Source: Ceratothoa steindachneri | Lineage: Eukaryota > Arthropoda > Malacostraca > Isopoda > Cymothoidae | Assembly (NCBI GenBank): GCA_963969495.1 | Contig: OZ018324.1 | Span: 141,232,355 to 141,296,354 of the forward strand | DNA: 64,000 nt | Direction of reading: 5' to 3' | Made by a program: the position numbers and the translations under genes | Shown here: piece by piece, positions 35,451 through 49,650 of the stretch | Layout of the letters: every line of letters starts with the position of its first letter | Numbering within the stretch: position 1 is the first letter of the stretch | Notes under the pieces: generated by a model | Database searches by the model: none | The model's input: the letters and a program-made list of their open reading frames with translations, nothing else | What the model was told of the DNA's origin: nothing

Positions 35451-37244
35451 CAGTAGACGGCCTTACCCACCTTCACGCTCGGTAAGGAGGGTAGCTTTGT
35501 TTTAGCTTAAGCAGGTGTGCTCTCTTTTTGCCACCAGCTCAAACAAGAGAGCGCTCGAGTTAAGTAGAACCTGCGGAAGGGTTTCGAATGGGGGTGAATA
35601 CCACCGTTATCGTAGCTGGATGGAAGAGGTTAAAAGCAGAGGGTACCTTTTTAAAACTAGGCATAATTCTTTCCAGGAAGTGGTAAGTTTGAAAAGACCA
35701 AGTCCTTACCCTCATGAAATGAGAGGCTTCTCCCTGTTTTCTTATTACATATTTGAACTTAACCGCCACTTCTTCGGTCAGCTTTAATGTAATGAATTCT
35801 ATACACTAGTCGACAAGTTTACTTACCTAAGCCTCTCATGTCATGAAGTTTATGATATGTAGAGTGAGGCATAACACTTAAGGGTGAGCCATTAAGTGCC
35901 TAGGAGGCTCTAATCATGGCCTCCTTTCAAGGGTTTGACGAATTGGCCAGAAGGTTATCGAGTGAGAAACGGGTCACTTTCGGCTCTTTCCCAATCTAGC
36001 TAGGTATACTTTCTTCTAATTGATCATTTTCTCTATGAACAATTTTCGGCCATCAGTGGATCGAATAACTAGAAAAGGTTTGAAGCCAGCAGGATAGAAA
36101 CGCCAATTAATCTTCCAATGAGGTTGTCTGATCTAATCTATGCTCCACTCAGCGCACTTGCATATTTGGTCTTAGTTCTGGCCATTCCACCCAAAGGTGC
36201 CTTAGGACTGGATGTCGCAATCTTGGCCTGGTCGCTGGCGGGAAAGGAAGGGAACCAGTAAGTCTCTAGAGTTCACACGCAACTAGAGGAACCCCTAGGC
36301 TTTTTCTTCTGCTCTATCTTTTTGGAAGAGAATGGTCTGAAAATGAACTAGCTACTTTCCATTTACGAACGGACTCCATTATCCGTACAAACCGGCCTCA
36401 GCAAGATCCATCCCCGAGAAGGAAATTCTTGGCTATTAAAGTGGTACCAGCGGTGGAGGACATCCCGCCTCTCGTTGCGAGTCATCTGGGGCTCTTCCTG
36501 CGTGAGGAGTACCTTCTACAGGGGTGGAATCAAATTCTGTGTTTGGTACCAAGCCCCTGTTAGAGATGATGTGAGATCCTGACGTATGGAGCTGGGTCAT
36601 TTCTTGTATCTTGTCCATCTTACAGGGGTGGCTTCATTTGCCCATCACCAACGAGATTTTCCCAACCGTTATCATGGTCGCTTCCTTTTTATCTGGGTAG
36701 GTGGGCCCAATAAAAAAGACATTGAAAATAGATACTACGAACTTTCAATTAATTGGAAGGCTAAGAGAAAAGTTTCTATATCTTCAGAACCTTCAAGATG
36801 TGATCTTTGTCACATACTCAGTCCAGGATATTCGTTGCATTGCTTTGACAGCCCAGCCACAATTTAGGCGTAAATATCTTCGATCTTTAACCTTATTTGC
36901 GTACTGGAAGAAGTTAAGCAGATTCGACGAATCAGCACACCAGCTTTTCTTAGCTAGCGGGATTGCGACCATCGCCGGAGGTACGGACCACTGTAAATAG
37001 AAGTGCAAGTTTCGAAAGCAGTAGCTGGGTAGGAAATATAGAAAAATAGAGTTGGCGGCTCCATTACCAACTAGGCTGGGTGAGGAACACCTTTTATTAC
37101 TACATCCTGGTGCTAGATGTTCTTCCGATAGCATGCAGTTAATCAAGCCCCTATAATTACCGGACCGAACTCAATACAGGACGAAACATTCATGGTAGTA
37201 CAAAAGTGCGGGTTAGAAAAGGTGAGGCTAAATCCGTAAAAATA

Positions 37245-37500
37245 TTATTTTATACTAAAAATAATAACTAATAATACACAATAATAATAATAGTACCTAT
37301 TAATAGTAATGCACAATAATTATAGTATATAATAAATAATGACAAATAATAGAGAAAAGATAATACAAAGAAATGGTAATTTTATTAATAAATGATAATA
37401 TTAATACGTAATACTATATAATAGTAATAATAAGAAGAATGATCATAAAAATAATAATGCCTATAAATATAACTAATAATAATACTAATAATAAAAAATT
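37245..37500. repeat. degenerate (AAT)n trinucleotide repeat
   Basis: About 250 bp dominated by AAT/ATA/TAA words with scattered substitutions, such as AATAATAATAATAGT near 37281. It is an old trinucleotide microsatellite. Confidence 0.85.
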
Positions 37501-39506
37501 AAAGTTAGGCTGAGAAAGGGCGAGAGAGGAGAGGCTACAAAAACTTTCTCAGGCCACATTTGAGAGCTCATGTCCACCCAGTTACGAGGTTTCGTAATTT
37601 GCATGATGTGAAGCTCCTCAAGGATCGAGGTGTAACAGGCTCTAGTGAGTACAACCCCCTTGCAAGGTGGTTATATATACATATATTATAAAGTATAAGA
37701 ATGATATGTCCTCAAAATACAAAATACCGCTTTAACTTTACGAAATTGTATCAGCTCCGATCCCTTAAGAAGCAAAAATAAACAAACGCTTTATAACTCA
37801 ATACATTTTTAGACTTGTGCTACATTATTCAACAATTCTCTTACGTACAGAATGCATTTTAATATAACTTAATTAGTGATGCAAGAAATCCATAATAAGG
37901 ATGTTTGCTAATTCTCAAAACATGGAGAGGAAAAAGCCATGTTTATTCATATCAGAGGATCAAAATGGAACATAAATAAGAAGTTTGATTCAAACAAACA
38001 AAATAATATCACGAAAATGATTGGCCAGGATTTATAAGATAAGGAGAAAAGAACAATCGACAGACAGAATAGAGGATTGTTTCAGAAATGTACATACTGC
38101 AGCGGACGGACGTATTCGGAAGAACCCCCTGATCCAATATAGCTATGCAAATCAGAAACAATGATTGAATAACATCATCGAAGAATCTGAGAGGCTTGGA
38201 ATCAAATGAAGTGTATTTAGAACCGAAAACAAAATAAGAGAAAGAAACTACAAAGGCGTTAGGGAGATAGCAGATTACCCGTTGCAATTTTAAGTGCGAT
38301 GAAAATTCACCTCTCACAGCTTATACATTCCATGCACCTGCATCTATTCTTTCTTACTTGATTAAATTTTGGGACTGATGATAAAATCAAGTCGTTTCCC
38401 AAACAAGTCTGGTAGGAAAAGTTTTTCCGAACAATTGCGTTTTATTTCCTCTGATAATAAATACGGAAAAAACACAATCTATTTACATCTTAGCTTTAAA
38501 GGACGATTGTTATTTTCGTTAATAATTTAATTACTTAAACAAAAATAACCCGATAAACTATGTGAGGATAAATATTTAAGGAGAGTGGTGTTGTTAGACG
38601 ATGAATAAGTGCGTGTGATATAGCTACATATCTTCTAGTAAATATTGGAACCAGGAGGGAGGAAAGCTATTTTTTAAAGCTAATGAAGGCAAACAATTCT
38701 TGTGATGCCAGGTGCAACTTGTTTGTCCATGTTACACCTGACATGCAATTGTAGGATTCATTTATATTTTAAATATGGAAATAGGTGAGAATGTATACCT
38801 TTAGATCCCCTTAAAGTTATTTGGCCGAGAAAGCCTGCAATCCAACAAGTATTTCCTGCATTATGGTTGCACATGTGAAAACAACAGCACCACTTTACTA
38901 TAATAAATTCGGTTTTGGAGCTATATATTATTGAGTGCATCCCTAGCACTAATCATTTGATTACAATTTTAAAGGTTAGAACTAATCGCTCCACTCATTG
39001 TTTGATCATCGCGGGTATCTCATCGACATATCCTTTCAAGACCGTAGAAATTGTGACTGAGCGAAAGGTGTAATAATTAGAATTAAAGATTTAAAGTCAA
39101 TTATAGCTACAAAAATATTTTCTCCCGCTAACCATCATCAGCTTAATTGTGACACTATTAGAATAAAAAAGAAAATTAGGCTACATCAATCATTACTTGC
39201 AAGAAAGTTGAAAAGGAGGAGTTATCGTAACAGAACAAAGCTAGCAGAAGTACTCCATATAGTTACCAAACACACACCAGCCAAGAAATGTAGTAAATAA
39301 GATAGTGTTATTTATATTGAGTTTGTTATTCTACACGCATAAATTACTTTGAGTCCTTGCATAAGGATTAAAAACTAGATAAAACTAATTATAGAAACGA
39401 AAAGAATCTATGCCAAAGAGAATGAAGATAAAAACCAGTGAAAACATATATAAGTACCAAAAAATCGACCTAATACATTAGAAACATTAGTGACTCTCGG
39501 CACATT
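37501..39506. other. AT-rich stretch without recognisable gene
   Basis: Open frames at 38009-38317 (minus) and 38758-38949 (minus) have no motif I recognise. A plus-strand stretch near 38035-38290 is lysine/arginine-rich but unidentified. Confidence 0.5.
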
Positions 39507-39871
39507 TTAACCCTTATCTTAATGTGTGAAACATTTTGTTACAATTTTAGCGGGTTTTCTCTCTAAATACGTTCATAATTTTTCTTGTAGAAAATGGTTC
39601 CCAATGATGTAAGTGAAGCTACTTACTTTATTTCTACAGAATAAAAATATAATTGATGCAGAAATTTTTGTTATTTGGTTGTGGGATCTTATCCATATGC
39701 GTGCAACATTTTGTTACATCTTGTTTATAATGGCGTACAAGCTCTTTATTCACGCGTAAATTCACATACAATTTTGAAATGTCTTTATTAAATATTAATT
39801 ACGAACTGGTAACCAGCTTTTCATGAGATTTGGAAGCTACATATATTTTAAGAGTTAGTACTGACCCAACC

Positions 39872-41624
39872 ATGTCAGGAGAAGCACCTGTAAAGAGACT
39901 GAACGATCATAATATTGTATCGGCTAAATGCTAAAGGAATCAGTTTTGATCATTGTGAATCAGATAACGAATCAGATTCATCTGAAGATATTATGAGTCA
40001 AAACAATATAGATTATCACCCAGAGGGCGAGGAAGGTAATATCTCGTTCTTCAGGGAGGTGGGCCCTAACGGAAAGCGATGACCCAAGTTCAAGCGAAGA
40101 TGAAGAAAACAATTCACCTCAGACAGCTTAAGAAGCGTCCAGTCACGCCTTTGTAAATACTTTTTTCACCACAAAACAACGAGATCGTATCCTTTGTTAA
40201 TATAAGCCTAAGAACCTTGTTCATCCAAATGATGAAGCTGAAGATTTTCATCTATTTATCACAGATAATATGCTTCTGACCATACAAAGATATACTAATA
40301 GGAAGGTCAGTAATGTAAGGTGTGAAATTCGTAAAGCTCGAGAGAAAATATACCATTACATGATTCCTTTTGCATTAGATGAAGTAAAAGCATGTCTAGG
40401 CCTTATCTTGTATGCAGGAGCCGATTTTCATAACTTTACGGCTCTTCATTCACTATGGGATCCGGTTGATAGTTAACTGATATATCGTGCAATTATGTCT
40501 CAAAGTCGATGGGATTTTTTCTTCGTACTGTAAGATTTGATAACTACCGAGATCGACAAACTCGATTACCTAGTGATCGACTTGCTGCAATAGCGAAGTA
40601 TGGCATGAATTGAATGGGAATCTTTTGAATTTTACATACTAGGAGACATATTGACTGTAGATGAGCAGCGTTTTGGTTACCGAGGACGCATTCCAAGCCG
40701 CTCTTATATACCCAACAAAACCAAGAAAGTATGGTCTGAAAATATTTTGGTTATGTGAAGTTGACACTGGATATGCTTTAAATTCTATGATCTCCACAGA
40801 TAAACTAGGAAATTCAGTCCAGCGGAAACTTAGAAAAATGTTCTTTTACAATTATGCAAGCCTTAGGAAAATTCGGAACCTGAAATAGTTGTAGATAATT
40901 ATTTTACATCACAAAGCCTAGCTGTTTCACTGCTTCAAAAAACACTCACCTTAATTGGGACAATCAGAACACACAGGAAAGAAATTCCTTCAATTGTCAG
41001 AAATAAAAACAGGCCAGTTCATTCAAACTTATTTGCTTATGACCACCATAATAAAATAATGTCGGCTTCTTACATTCCGAAAAAAATAAGGTTGTCGTCC
41101 TCCTCAGCTCTTCTTGTTCTGAGAATGAGTGTATTCCTGCACATGCCAATGAGACAGCACTGATTTCAGACTACAACTTTGGCAAAAACGGAGTTGATCA
41201 GTTTGCCTGAACATAGAAGAGTTCACTTGCAGGAAAAAAACCGTTCGTTTGTCGCTTCATGTTTTTTAGTATATGATGGATGTTGTTACACTAAACGCCT
41301 TTCTACATGAAAAAGGATGGTTACCAAACTACACGTAAATTGTTTTTGAGAAACATAGCAAAATTGCTTCTCCGACCGACAACCCAGAAGAGGTTTGAAA
41401 TAAATAAGGAAAGAATGCAGATGAGATCTAAAGAAGCTGCTGAAATTTTGGGCTTTAACTCATTTACAAAAACCTGCACTAATACGGAGAAAAGCGAAAA
41501 TCGTCTTGGACGATGTAAAATGTGCTCAAATGTATGTAGATCTAAATGTGCAAATGCCAGAAAGGTAGTTAGTTGTCCGTCTCACAGGAAAATAATGAAA
41601 ACATGTGTATGCCCAACATGCTAA
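39872..41624 (+). pseudogene. piggyBac transposase, frame-broken but with DDD residues
   Basis: From ATG 39872 (MSGEAPVKRLND) an acidic N-terminal region (ESDNESDSSED) follows after a frameshift, then ALDEVKACLGLILYAGADF..LHSLWD. Around 40650 comes ILTVDEQRFGYRGRIPSRSYI with the first catalytic Asp, then KYGLKIFWLCEVDTGYA, VVDNYFTSQSLA near 40890 (second Asp), GVDQFA near 41194 (third Asp) and finally a Cys-rich C-terminal domain with LGRCKMCSNVCRSKC and MKTCVCPTC ending at a stop before 41624. All three aspartates of the family are readable, but at least four frameshifts or stops separate them. The product would cut and paste DNA at TTAA; this copy cannot. Confidence 0.9.
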
Positions 41625-41795
41625 AGTGGAGCCATATACCGCACGATCACTTGGAAACTAAAGCAAATGTATAGGTTTGTGTAGTGCGTCTGTGAATGTG
41701 TGCATGTGTGTGTGTGCTATATACATATAAATATATATAATATATGTGCCATGTAAATATATATGGTGTGCTTGTTTGTGAACGTGTGTATATGC

Positions 41796-41798
<3 letters not shown>

Positions 41799-41875
<77 letters not shown>
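41799..41875. repeat. (TA)n microsatellite inside the piggyBac element
   Basis: Pure TA tract of about 77 bp, directly followed by TGTTGTCGAAG, the possible start of an LTR-like insert. Open frames across it are artefacts. Confidence 0.96.
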
Positions 41876-42889
<1,014 letters not shown>

Positions 42890-43179
42890 GTAACAAAATG
42901 TTACTAGCATATCGATGAAGTTCCTTGGTTCACGTATATGGATAAGGGTTAATAGATCTCTTAATCACAGGGAAGATTCATTTAAAATTCTAATGGTCAT
43001 CATTTATTGCTGCGTTATCTAAGTTCCTGTTAGTCATAGTTCCCTCAATACCTTTCGTAAAAATAAATTACACAATTATGGAAGGACTCAAAGATGATAT
43101 TACTATCAAGTGCAAGTGGTTTTCTAAGATATATACTTCGTTTAATCTCAATTACTTATTCTTTTTTTCAGTGCATTGC

Positions 43180-43610
43180 CTGGATTTTCTTCTGTTTCGA
43201 GCTCAACTGCGCCCAGCTCAAGACAGAAACTGTGAAATCCCGCAAGATTATAGAACCCATAACAGAGAAAATTTTAGGAGCAGAACTCCCAACGAGAGAG
43301 GGGAACCGACTCCTAAAAAAATTGACTCTAAAAGCAATCGCTTAGTGAGCTTTGATTGAGGAAGTCTTTTTACCAATGTAACCGTTGATAAAGCCCTTAA
43401 AGTATTATCTAATGTATTAAAGAACCCAAGATTAAACCTCCCATTACCCCAAACAAAAATTGTTAATCTAGTTAAACTTTGCGTCGCTGAAAATGTTTTT
43501 AATAGTGTTATGGGTTTCTTCCGCCACTTAACCTATTGCTAGATAATTTCCCTGATGCCTATCTACTTCTCATTTTGTCTTCATTTATACTGCCCTTAGG
43601 AAATTCTAGT
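43180..43610 (+). pseudogene. Penelope-like RT fragment (PLE4)
   Basis: The plus strand reads ETVKSRKIIEPITEKIL, then LVSFD followed by a stop, SLFTNVTVDKALKVLSNVL, LPLPQTKIVNLVKLCVAENVF. The S-F-D-x-x-S-L-F-T-N-V motif A block and the following helix are those of Penelope-like reverse transcriptases. The sequence stops where the minus-strand LINE begins at about 43620, and I could not find the rest of the RT beyond the LINE. A 30-bp stretch (about 43205-43235) resembles inverted sequence at 45955-45985 inside that LINE. Confidence 0.75.
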
Positions 43611-43619
43611 TTGTTTGCT

Positions 43620-46595
43620 CTAGTCAATGATGAAGAAAGGCCTCATGGCTGTCTCTGACGATGTGTGCGACGATGACTGTGAAGTCCGCAGCGTGATCCA
43701 CAAGACGGCCACATTCAGGATACCGAAGGTCTGACACCGGCGGAGGAGGATGCCGGAGGGCCCACTCATTGTGCTGTTGGCGACGTTTGCTACACCGTCT
43801 GTTCCGTTTTTCCTCAAAGTAGGCAACACTTCGATGACAGGCAGTGCGCCACCTACTCCTTTCAGTAGCTGTGGGTTCGAGATGGTCTGGGTTGATGTTT
43901 TTCAGTGCCCCTTTATCTTGCTCCTTGGCCCTCCTTTTCGGGCCGCCATGGCAGCGTCTCCCATCCAACAGCTGCGCATAAAGCGCCTGCCTTGGCAGAC
44001 GATCAGCGGGCATTCGAAGCACATGCCCTAGCCATTGCATCTGTCTGATAGAGAGAATGCACTCGATGCTTGGTACACCGGCGCGCTCCACCATATCAGT
44101 ATGAGGCACACGATCTTGCCAAGTAAGGTTTAGGATCCTCAATGCACTGCATATGGAAGGCTTCCAGGAGCTTGATATGCCTTTCATGTAGGGTGAGTGT
44201 TTCCCTCCAATAAAATAACACGCTGAGGCATACAGCTCTATACACGGCGACCTTCGTTGCAAGTCTTAGGTTGTTGTTTTTTTATAACCAGTCTGCGGAT
44301 CCCACCAAAAGAAGCTGATGCCTTGTTGATTCTTCGGTTGACCTCCTTATTAACAGAACAGTGGGCGGACAGTAAACTACCGAGGTTATTTAACTGGGCA
44401 GAGGTCTTTAGCTCAGCTTCAGCGACATTTATTACGGGCTCTACTTGAAGGGCAACACCGGACCACTGGTACATTAGCTCAGTTTTGTCTGTGAGGGTGT
44501 TGAGTGCTTCCTATAGGTCTTTGGGGCAAAGAAAGAGAAGAACGCAGTTATCCGCGTACTGGAGTTCAAACACTTCGTCAATCGAGACCTTTCTCTGAGC
44601 TTAGAGTCGGCGTAGATTGAAGAGGCTCCAATCAAGCCGGTATGTAAGACCACTTCCCCACCCCAGTGGGAATGTCTCACGAAACAGGATGGTTGCTGCA
44701 GCGAGGTAGATGTTAAACATGACGGAGCAATTAAGCAGCCCTGCTTGACAACAATTTCCACGTCAAACGCCTTTTATTCTTTACCTCCAATGACCACGTT
44801 CGCCCTCATTCCGACGTATGAAGCTCGAGCAACTGCTGTTAACCTATCAGGGCATCCAAACCTTCAGCCTGACGCTCTACAACATCTTCCGGTTGACTGT
44901 GTCAAATGGCTTCTTCAGATCAATCAAGGCTAGACACAAGTTCTTATGCTATTCCCGGCACTTCTCTTGTATTTTTATGGCCATAAAAATGATGTATATA
45001 ATTCCTTTTCCGTACAGAAGCCACACTGAGTTTCCGAGCACACGTCATCAACAATGTATTTGTTCAGCCACAGGAGCAACACCTTTGCCAGGACCTTCCC
45101 AAAGACAGCCAAGAGGTGAGATTCTCTGGCTCTTCCCGCACACAGCTCGTTCGCCTTTCTTCTTGTAGATTGATATAATCTTGGTGTCTTTCTATTGCTT
45201 TGGTACACGTTCAGCCTGCCACATTTTAGAGATCATTTCTTAGAGAGCAAGGTGCAGAGCATCGCCAGAATGCTTGAGGACCTCACCTGGGACACCATCA
45301 ACGGCATGTGACTTGTTGTTCTTCAAACTACGGATCACATTCTTGACTTCCTCTAGTGATGGTAGGGTATCCAACTCGTGAATGAGGGGCCTGTCCGGGA
45401 TGGAATCAAGCTGAGCGGGATCACAGGGATTGCGAGGATTGAGAAGATCTCGGTAGTTTTCCCTCCACCGTTCCATGAGTTAGATCCGTCTAGTGAGTAG
45501 GACTGTTCCATCCTGAGACCTGACTGAAGCAAGGCAGCAGTTAGCTGGTCTATATACCTGTTTAAGAGAGCTGTAGAAGTTCTAAGGTCTCCAGAATCCA
45601 CGAGCCCATGCAGATCCGAAGCAATCCCAAGCCACTAGTATTTTCCATGATTAGAAGTGTTTTCTGAGCTTCACCTCGCTTTCTTTGCTAGTGTCGCTTC
45701 AAGTAGTCCAAAGTATTGGTGTTCCTGAAAGCCTGATATGCCCTGTTCTTTGCTTCTAGAAGCTCCTGTATGCCAACTATACTGTCTGCATACCAATCTC
45801 TGTTCCTTCGCTCGGCATAACCATGGACCTCCTCCATAGCAGCAGATACCCACTGTGCGAAGTGGCCCCAGCTACCTTCAAAACATTATTGAGTTCTTCG
45901 AGGGGAGGAGCATCAGATAAATGGTGTAAGATGGCAATACCAACATTAGTTTTCACAGTTTCTGTCTTGAGCTGGGCGAAGTTAAGCTTCTTTTTTGCAG
46001 GTTGTTTTCTAGTAGCTGGTTGGATGCGAAAGGAGAGAGAAATACCAACCAGATGGTAATCTGTACAGCACTCGGCAACTCGCATGGCACGGGTCATCAG
46101 TACGTCCTGCTGATCATGCTGTCTGACGATCACGTAGTCCAGCAGCTGCCATTACTTAGACCGAGGGTGCTTCATGTTCCCTTATAAATCTTCTTCGCCT
46201 TGAAGATGGTGTTGGTGTTATCAAGCTGGTTCTGAGAGCAGAGAGAAAGTAGGCGGTTGTCGATTGCTTTGACTTTGCCAATACCATGCCTGCAAACAAC
46301 TCCAGCCCACGCCTGGTAGGGGGAGCCCATTCGCGCGTTAAAGATCCTAGCACAATCAACTTGTCTGAAAACGGTGTACGCTGCCGTTTCGCGTCCAGCT
46401 GTTCATATAAAGCATCCTTGATGTCCTCAGGGCTGAAAAGGGTAGGGGCATAGCAGCTGAAGATAGTTACGCTAATCATTTACTCATTAATGACTCACGC
46501 GTTAGTTCTCCAAGAGGTCCTACAACGTGCTGGTCTATAAAGATATAAAGTATTTGCTCCTCCTTCTCGCTGACTCGGTGCAACTTAGAGAGTTT
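43620..46595 (-). pseudogene. LINE with APE-type endonuclease and RT, frame-broken
   Basis: Minus-strand fragments in order: LHRVSEKEEQILYIF (46.59 kb), YAPTLFSPEDIKDALYEQLDA and SDKLIVLGSL, where the family has L-G-D-F-N; REHEAPSV; RQHDQQDVLMTRAMRVAECCTD; KKLNFAQLKTETV; the RT entry RPLIHELDTLPSLEEVKNVI and SHAVDGVPGEVLKHSGDA; HLLAVFGKVLAKVLL and ETQCGF; VKQGCLIAPSCLTS; FELQYADNCVLL (motif C reads YADN); INKASASFGGIRRLV; and at the C-terminus MQWLGHVLRMPADRLPRQAL with a PECGRL relic. This is an endonuclease-plus-RT LINE of a type common in invertebrates. It is 5'-truncated and dead through frameshifts, loss of the endonuclease Asp and the YADD change. Confidence 0.88.
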
Positions 46596-47600
46596 TGTAT
46601 AGAGAAAAATTATAATTCTCTGCACTTCCGGCCACATGGTCTGCAAATTTCAAACCTAATAGCCGCAAATGTGAATTTTTAGAAAATGGGAACGGATATT
46701 GTAAAACAATATCGATCCTCATAGAGTTTTCCTCTGAATGATGTATTGAACTGCTATGTCACATACAATCCAATTTGTAGCTGCCATACTTTAAACAGAG
46801 TCACGGAAGCTAATCGATATCGGGGCCAATCTATTATAATTTTATAGTGTTTTTGCAGGTCTAAAAATCTTTTATAATCTTGAAATTGGAAAGGCATTTG
46901 ATCTAATATCTGGGGAAAAGACTCCTGTTTCTAGTCCATTTTTGTCTTACGAATTCCATTTTCCCCCACTTGTTCTGTCATCATTATCTTAAACAAAGCC
47001 CTTGCCCTATCTTGTAGTCTTATTAATTATATTTGACAAAATGATGTGTTGACCTTACAACGAAACATATTTTATTCTTAAAAATTCTTAGTCTTTCCTT
47101 ATAATTTACAATCAGCCTACTCATAAATGTTATTTAAGAATGTAAAGCTCTAATTTTTCGTGCTTTTTTACACTTGAGGACAGGGAATAGGCACTTAAAA
47201 ATTTCTTTAATCTGACGACATATACATATATCTTTAAAATACTTTGAGCCATTCTAAGTTACTATCCTGATCATTTCGAAGATAGGACCAGTATTTTGTT
47301 TCCCTAAATTAGCTTCTCAAAGGTACAAACTAACGTACCAAATGCCATCTAAATTGGTACCAGTACCATACTTGTAATAATGCATTTCCCATGGACAATA
47401 GTGCGATTTCAAACGCAGAGTTCATCAAACATTATCGTACAAACATATCCGTTGATACACCCCATTAGATTTATAATAGCTGCAAGTGTCATCAGTAAGG
47501 AATGCCAAAGGATCTTTTCTCGAAGCATTTCAACAATACACATCAAAACATAAGTTCATCAGCGAAGCCCTAAAGAAATTCTTTCCCTAATTCATGGAGG
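46596..47600. other. stretch without confident gene; weak hammerhead-like motif
   Basis: At 47041-47066 (plus) TGATG is followed by a GTTG/CAAC hairpin and GAAAC, which loosely resembles a hammerhead core. The consensus CTGANGA is incomplete and no PLE protein lies clearly upstream. Confidence 0.25.
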
Positions 47601-47602
47601 GT

Positions 47603-49650
47603 ATTTTACCCCTGTAAATAACCCTAAGGCCCTCACACATTAATTTTATTACTTTCCTATAGATGCTTTCCAAGTTCACTAATTATGTGAAATGGTCGAT
47701 GGTGGTCTAGTTGCTGTGGTTTGATATACAATCTAGAGCTTAGTTAAAAGAAACGAACAATTCATGTTACATTAGGACATCGCTAAAGGTTCTGACTATC
47801 GTAGCATAAATTCTTCTCAGCCTTCGATATCAGTTATCTCTTAACAAGAGGCTTTCTTTGACGCCCCTCGGGACGTTTCGATTACCACCCAAACCACAAT
47901 CGTCATAGAGATATGTAGATTATTTTGCAGTTGAGTTTAAACAAAAGAATAGCTCCGTACTAAAACAAATGACGCATGATCACACAAATTTACCTCTTAC
48001 TCTTCTTTTTCCTCCCAATTACAAATTCATGGTAATTAATCAACCTTAGCTTATGAGCCTGGGCCTAGTTCTGATTCCATTAAACATCACGTCGCTAATT
48101 TTATTCACGGACTAATAAAATCTGGTGTTGAGGGTACTCTCACTCGAGGGGAAATATTTTCTCTGATATTTGATGTGCAAGCATATCAAATATTGTATCC
48201 ATACCTGTATATCCTGCCAGTATACAAAAATAGACATTATAGAAACAAAATATTCAATCTCAGTGTTTAAGATATTTTTCGTTTTGTGTGTTTCTGGCTG
48301 AAAAGTTTCAGATTTCAATAAGAATCGGTTAAGATTTTAGGACTCCATTATCCTTTGTAACGGTTGTGATTTCGGCTGTGCCTGGTGTAACCTTTTATTT
48401 GTTAATCTATAACATAATTCCTATTTTCAAGTAAAAATAACTAATCTGAATTTTGGTAGTGTACTTTCTATGACATGCTGCAAGCTAGACCTTTACAAGC
48501 AGAACAGTTCTTCAAAAATTGTTTTTGTCTGTTAGAGATTGTTTGCAGAGGAGTAAGGTAAATATGCCCTTAGAATAATACTCCAAGCTAATGACTACAC
48601 TGAAATTCTAGGCATTAGAGGTGAGGAATATGGGCGCCATTTAATATACATACTTTAATTTAGGAATAATCATTTTGTGAAATGCACCAATTAGGTATTG
48701 AAAAACTGGCAGAAAATTCCTCATCGCCATGAGAAATATTTTCATTTGCGATAAGAAAATTGAAGAGAAGCCGAAAACAACTTCTCCTCGTTCAGTAGTT
48801 CTTCTTCAACAACATTGTTCGAATCTATACTAAAAGGTTCCGGAGTTGCCGCTGTGTGGGCATGTTGTGCGTTTGTATTACGACTGTTCCATTCATATAA
48901 GAAACATAAATTTAATACAAGTTATTTTAAGTGAGTTAAGAATATTAAAACTTACAAATCTTCAGAAATTGACAACTATTGCTCTCTGTTTTTTATATGC
49001 CTATCGATGCCTATTAATGCCTATCGATGCGTGAATAAACTCTTCAATGAATGGGATCATATTTCAAATAAAGGCAAACAAACAGTCCATAAACATCATT
49101 ACCTAATCACAAGCTGTTTCTAATTGTAAAAGTTGTCGACTTGCTACCAAAAAAATCTTACCCAAGAAATTCATTACCTGCACGCACCTAGCGGTCAGTT
49201 CACTTGTACTCTATCAAACTTAAATCTCCAAGATTATAATTCAGCTCAGCTTTATCGCTATGTACTAGCTAATAGCGACTGAATTTCCATGGCTAGGTAC
49301 AGGGCTATATTGCCAAGGAGAAACCTGCACAATTTTGGTCTTTAAAAACAGGGAGGAGGCGCTGACTCTGATGTACGCGTGCAAGCATTTATTTTCACAA
49401 TATTTCCTCACACATTTAGCCAATCCAAACAGAGAAGCATCTTTCATCTTTTCCATTCTTGCCTACCGTAGCAAAATACATTGATGCCGTATTTTTACTA
49501 TTTAGCCCCAGAATAGGATCAGACTTTAGTGCCCTCGTGCTATACGTCGAATATTATTTTGATCTTTGTTTTGATTTCATTATCAGGTTACAGGGACGCT
49601 AAAAAAAGGGGAAACGTTTGGCGTAATTAAAAATAAACAAATACTTATTT
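47603..49650. repeat. direct segmental duplication, copy A
   Basis: Alignable by eye with 50769-54230 in the same order. Matching anchors include TAAATAACC..AAGGC (47614 and 50780), GTGATTTCGGCTG (48366 and 51552), TGAATGGGATC (49048 and 53029), GACTCTGATGTACGC (49363 and 53299) and the block around 49555-49620 versus 54135-54200. A minus frame at 48112-48318 has no recognised motif. I cannot say whether the unit is host DNA or an unknown element. A short run of 12-bp-spaced CCTATCGATG words lies at 48998-49031. Confidence 0.75.

Larger units (their letters stand above)
32290..37146 (-). mobile_element. eroded I-type LINE (endonuclease, RT, RNase H order)
   Basis: On the minus strand, reading from high to low coordinates, endonuclease-like (35.43-34.95 kb), reverse transcriptase (34.1-33.3 kb) and RNase H (33.0-32.69 kb) relics appear in the correct order for an I/R1-group LINE. 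Unidentified frames at 36436-36618 and 36793-37146 sit where ORF1 should be. Stops and frameshifts are everywhere. Borders are uncertain; the stated limits are those of the outermost plausible frames. Confidence 0.65.
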
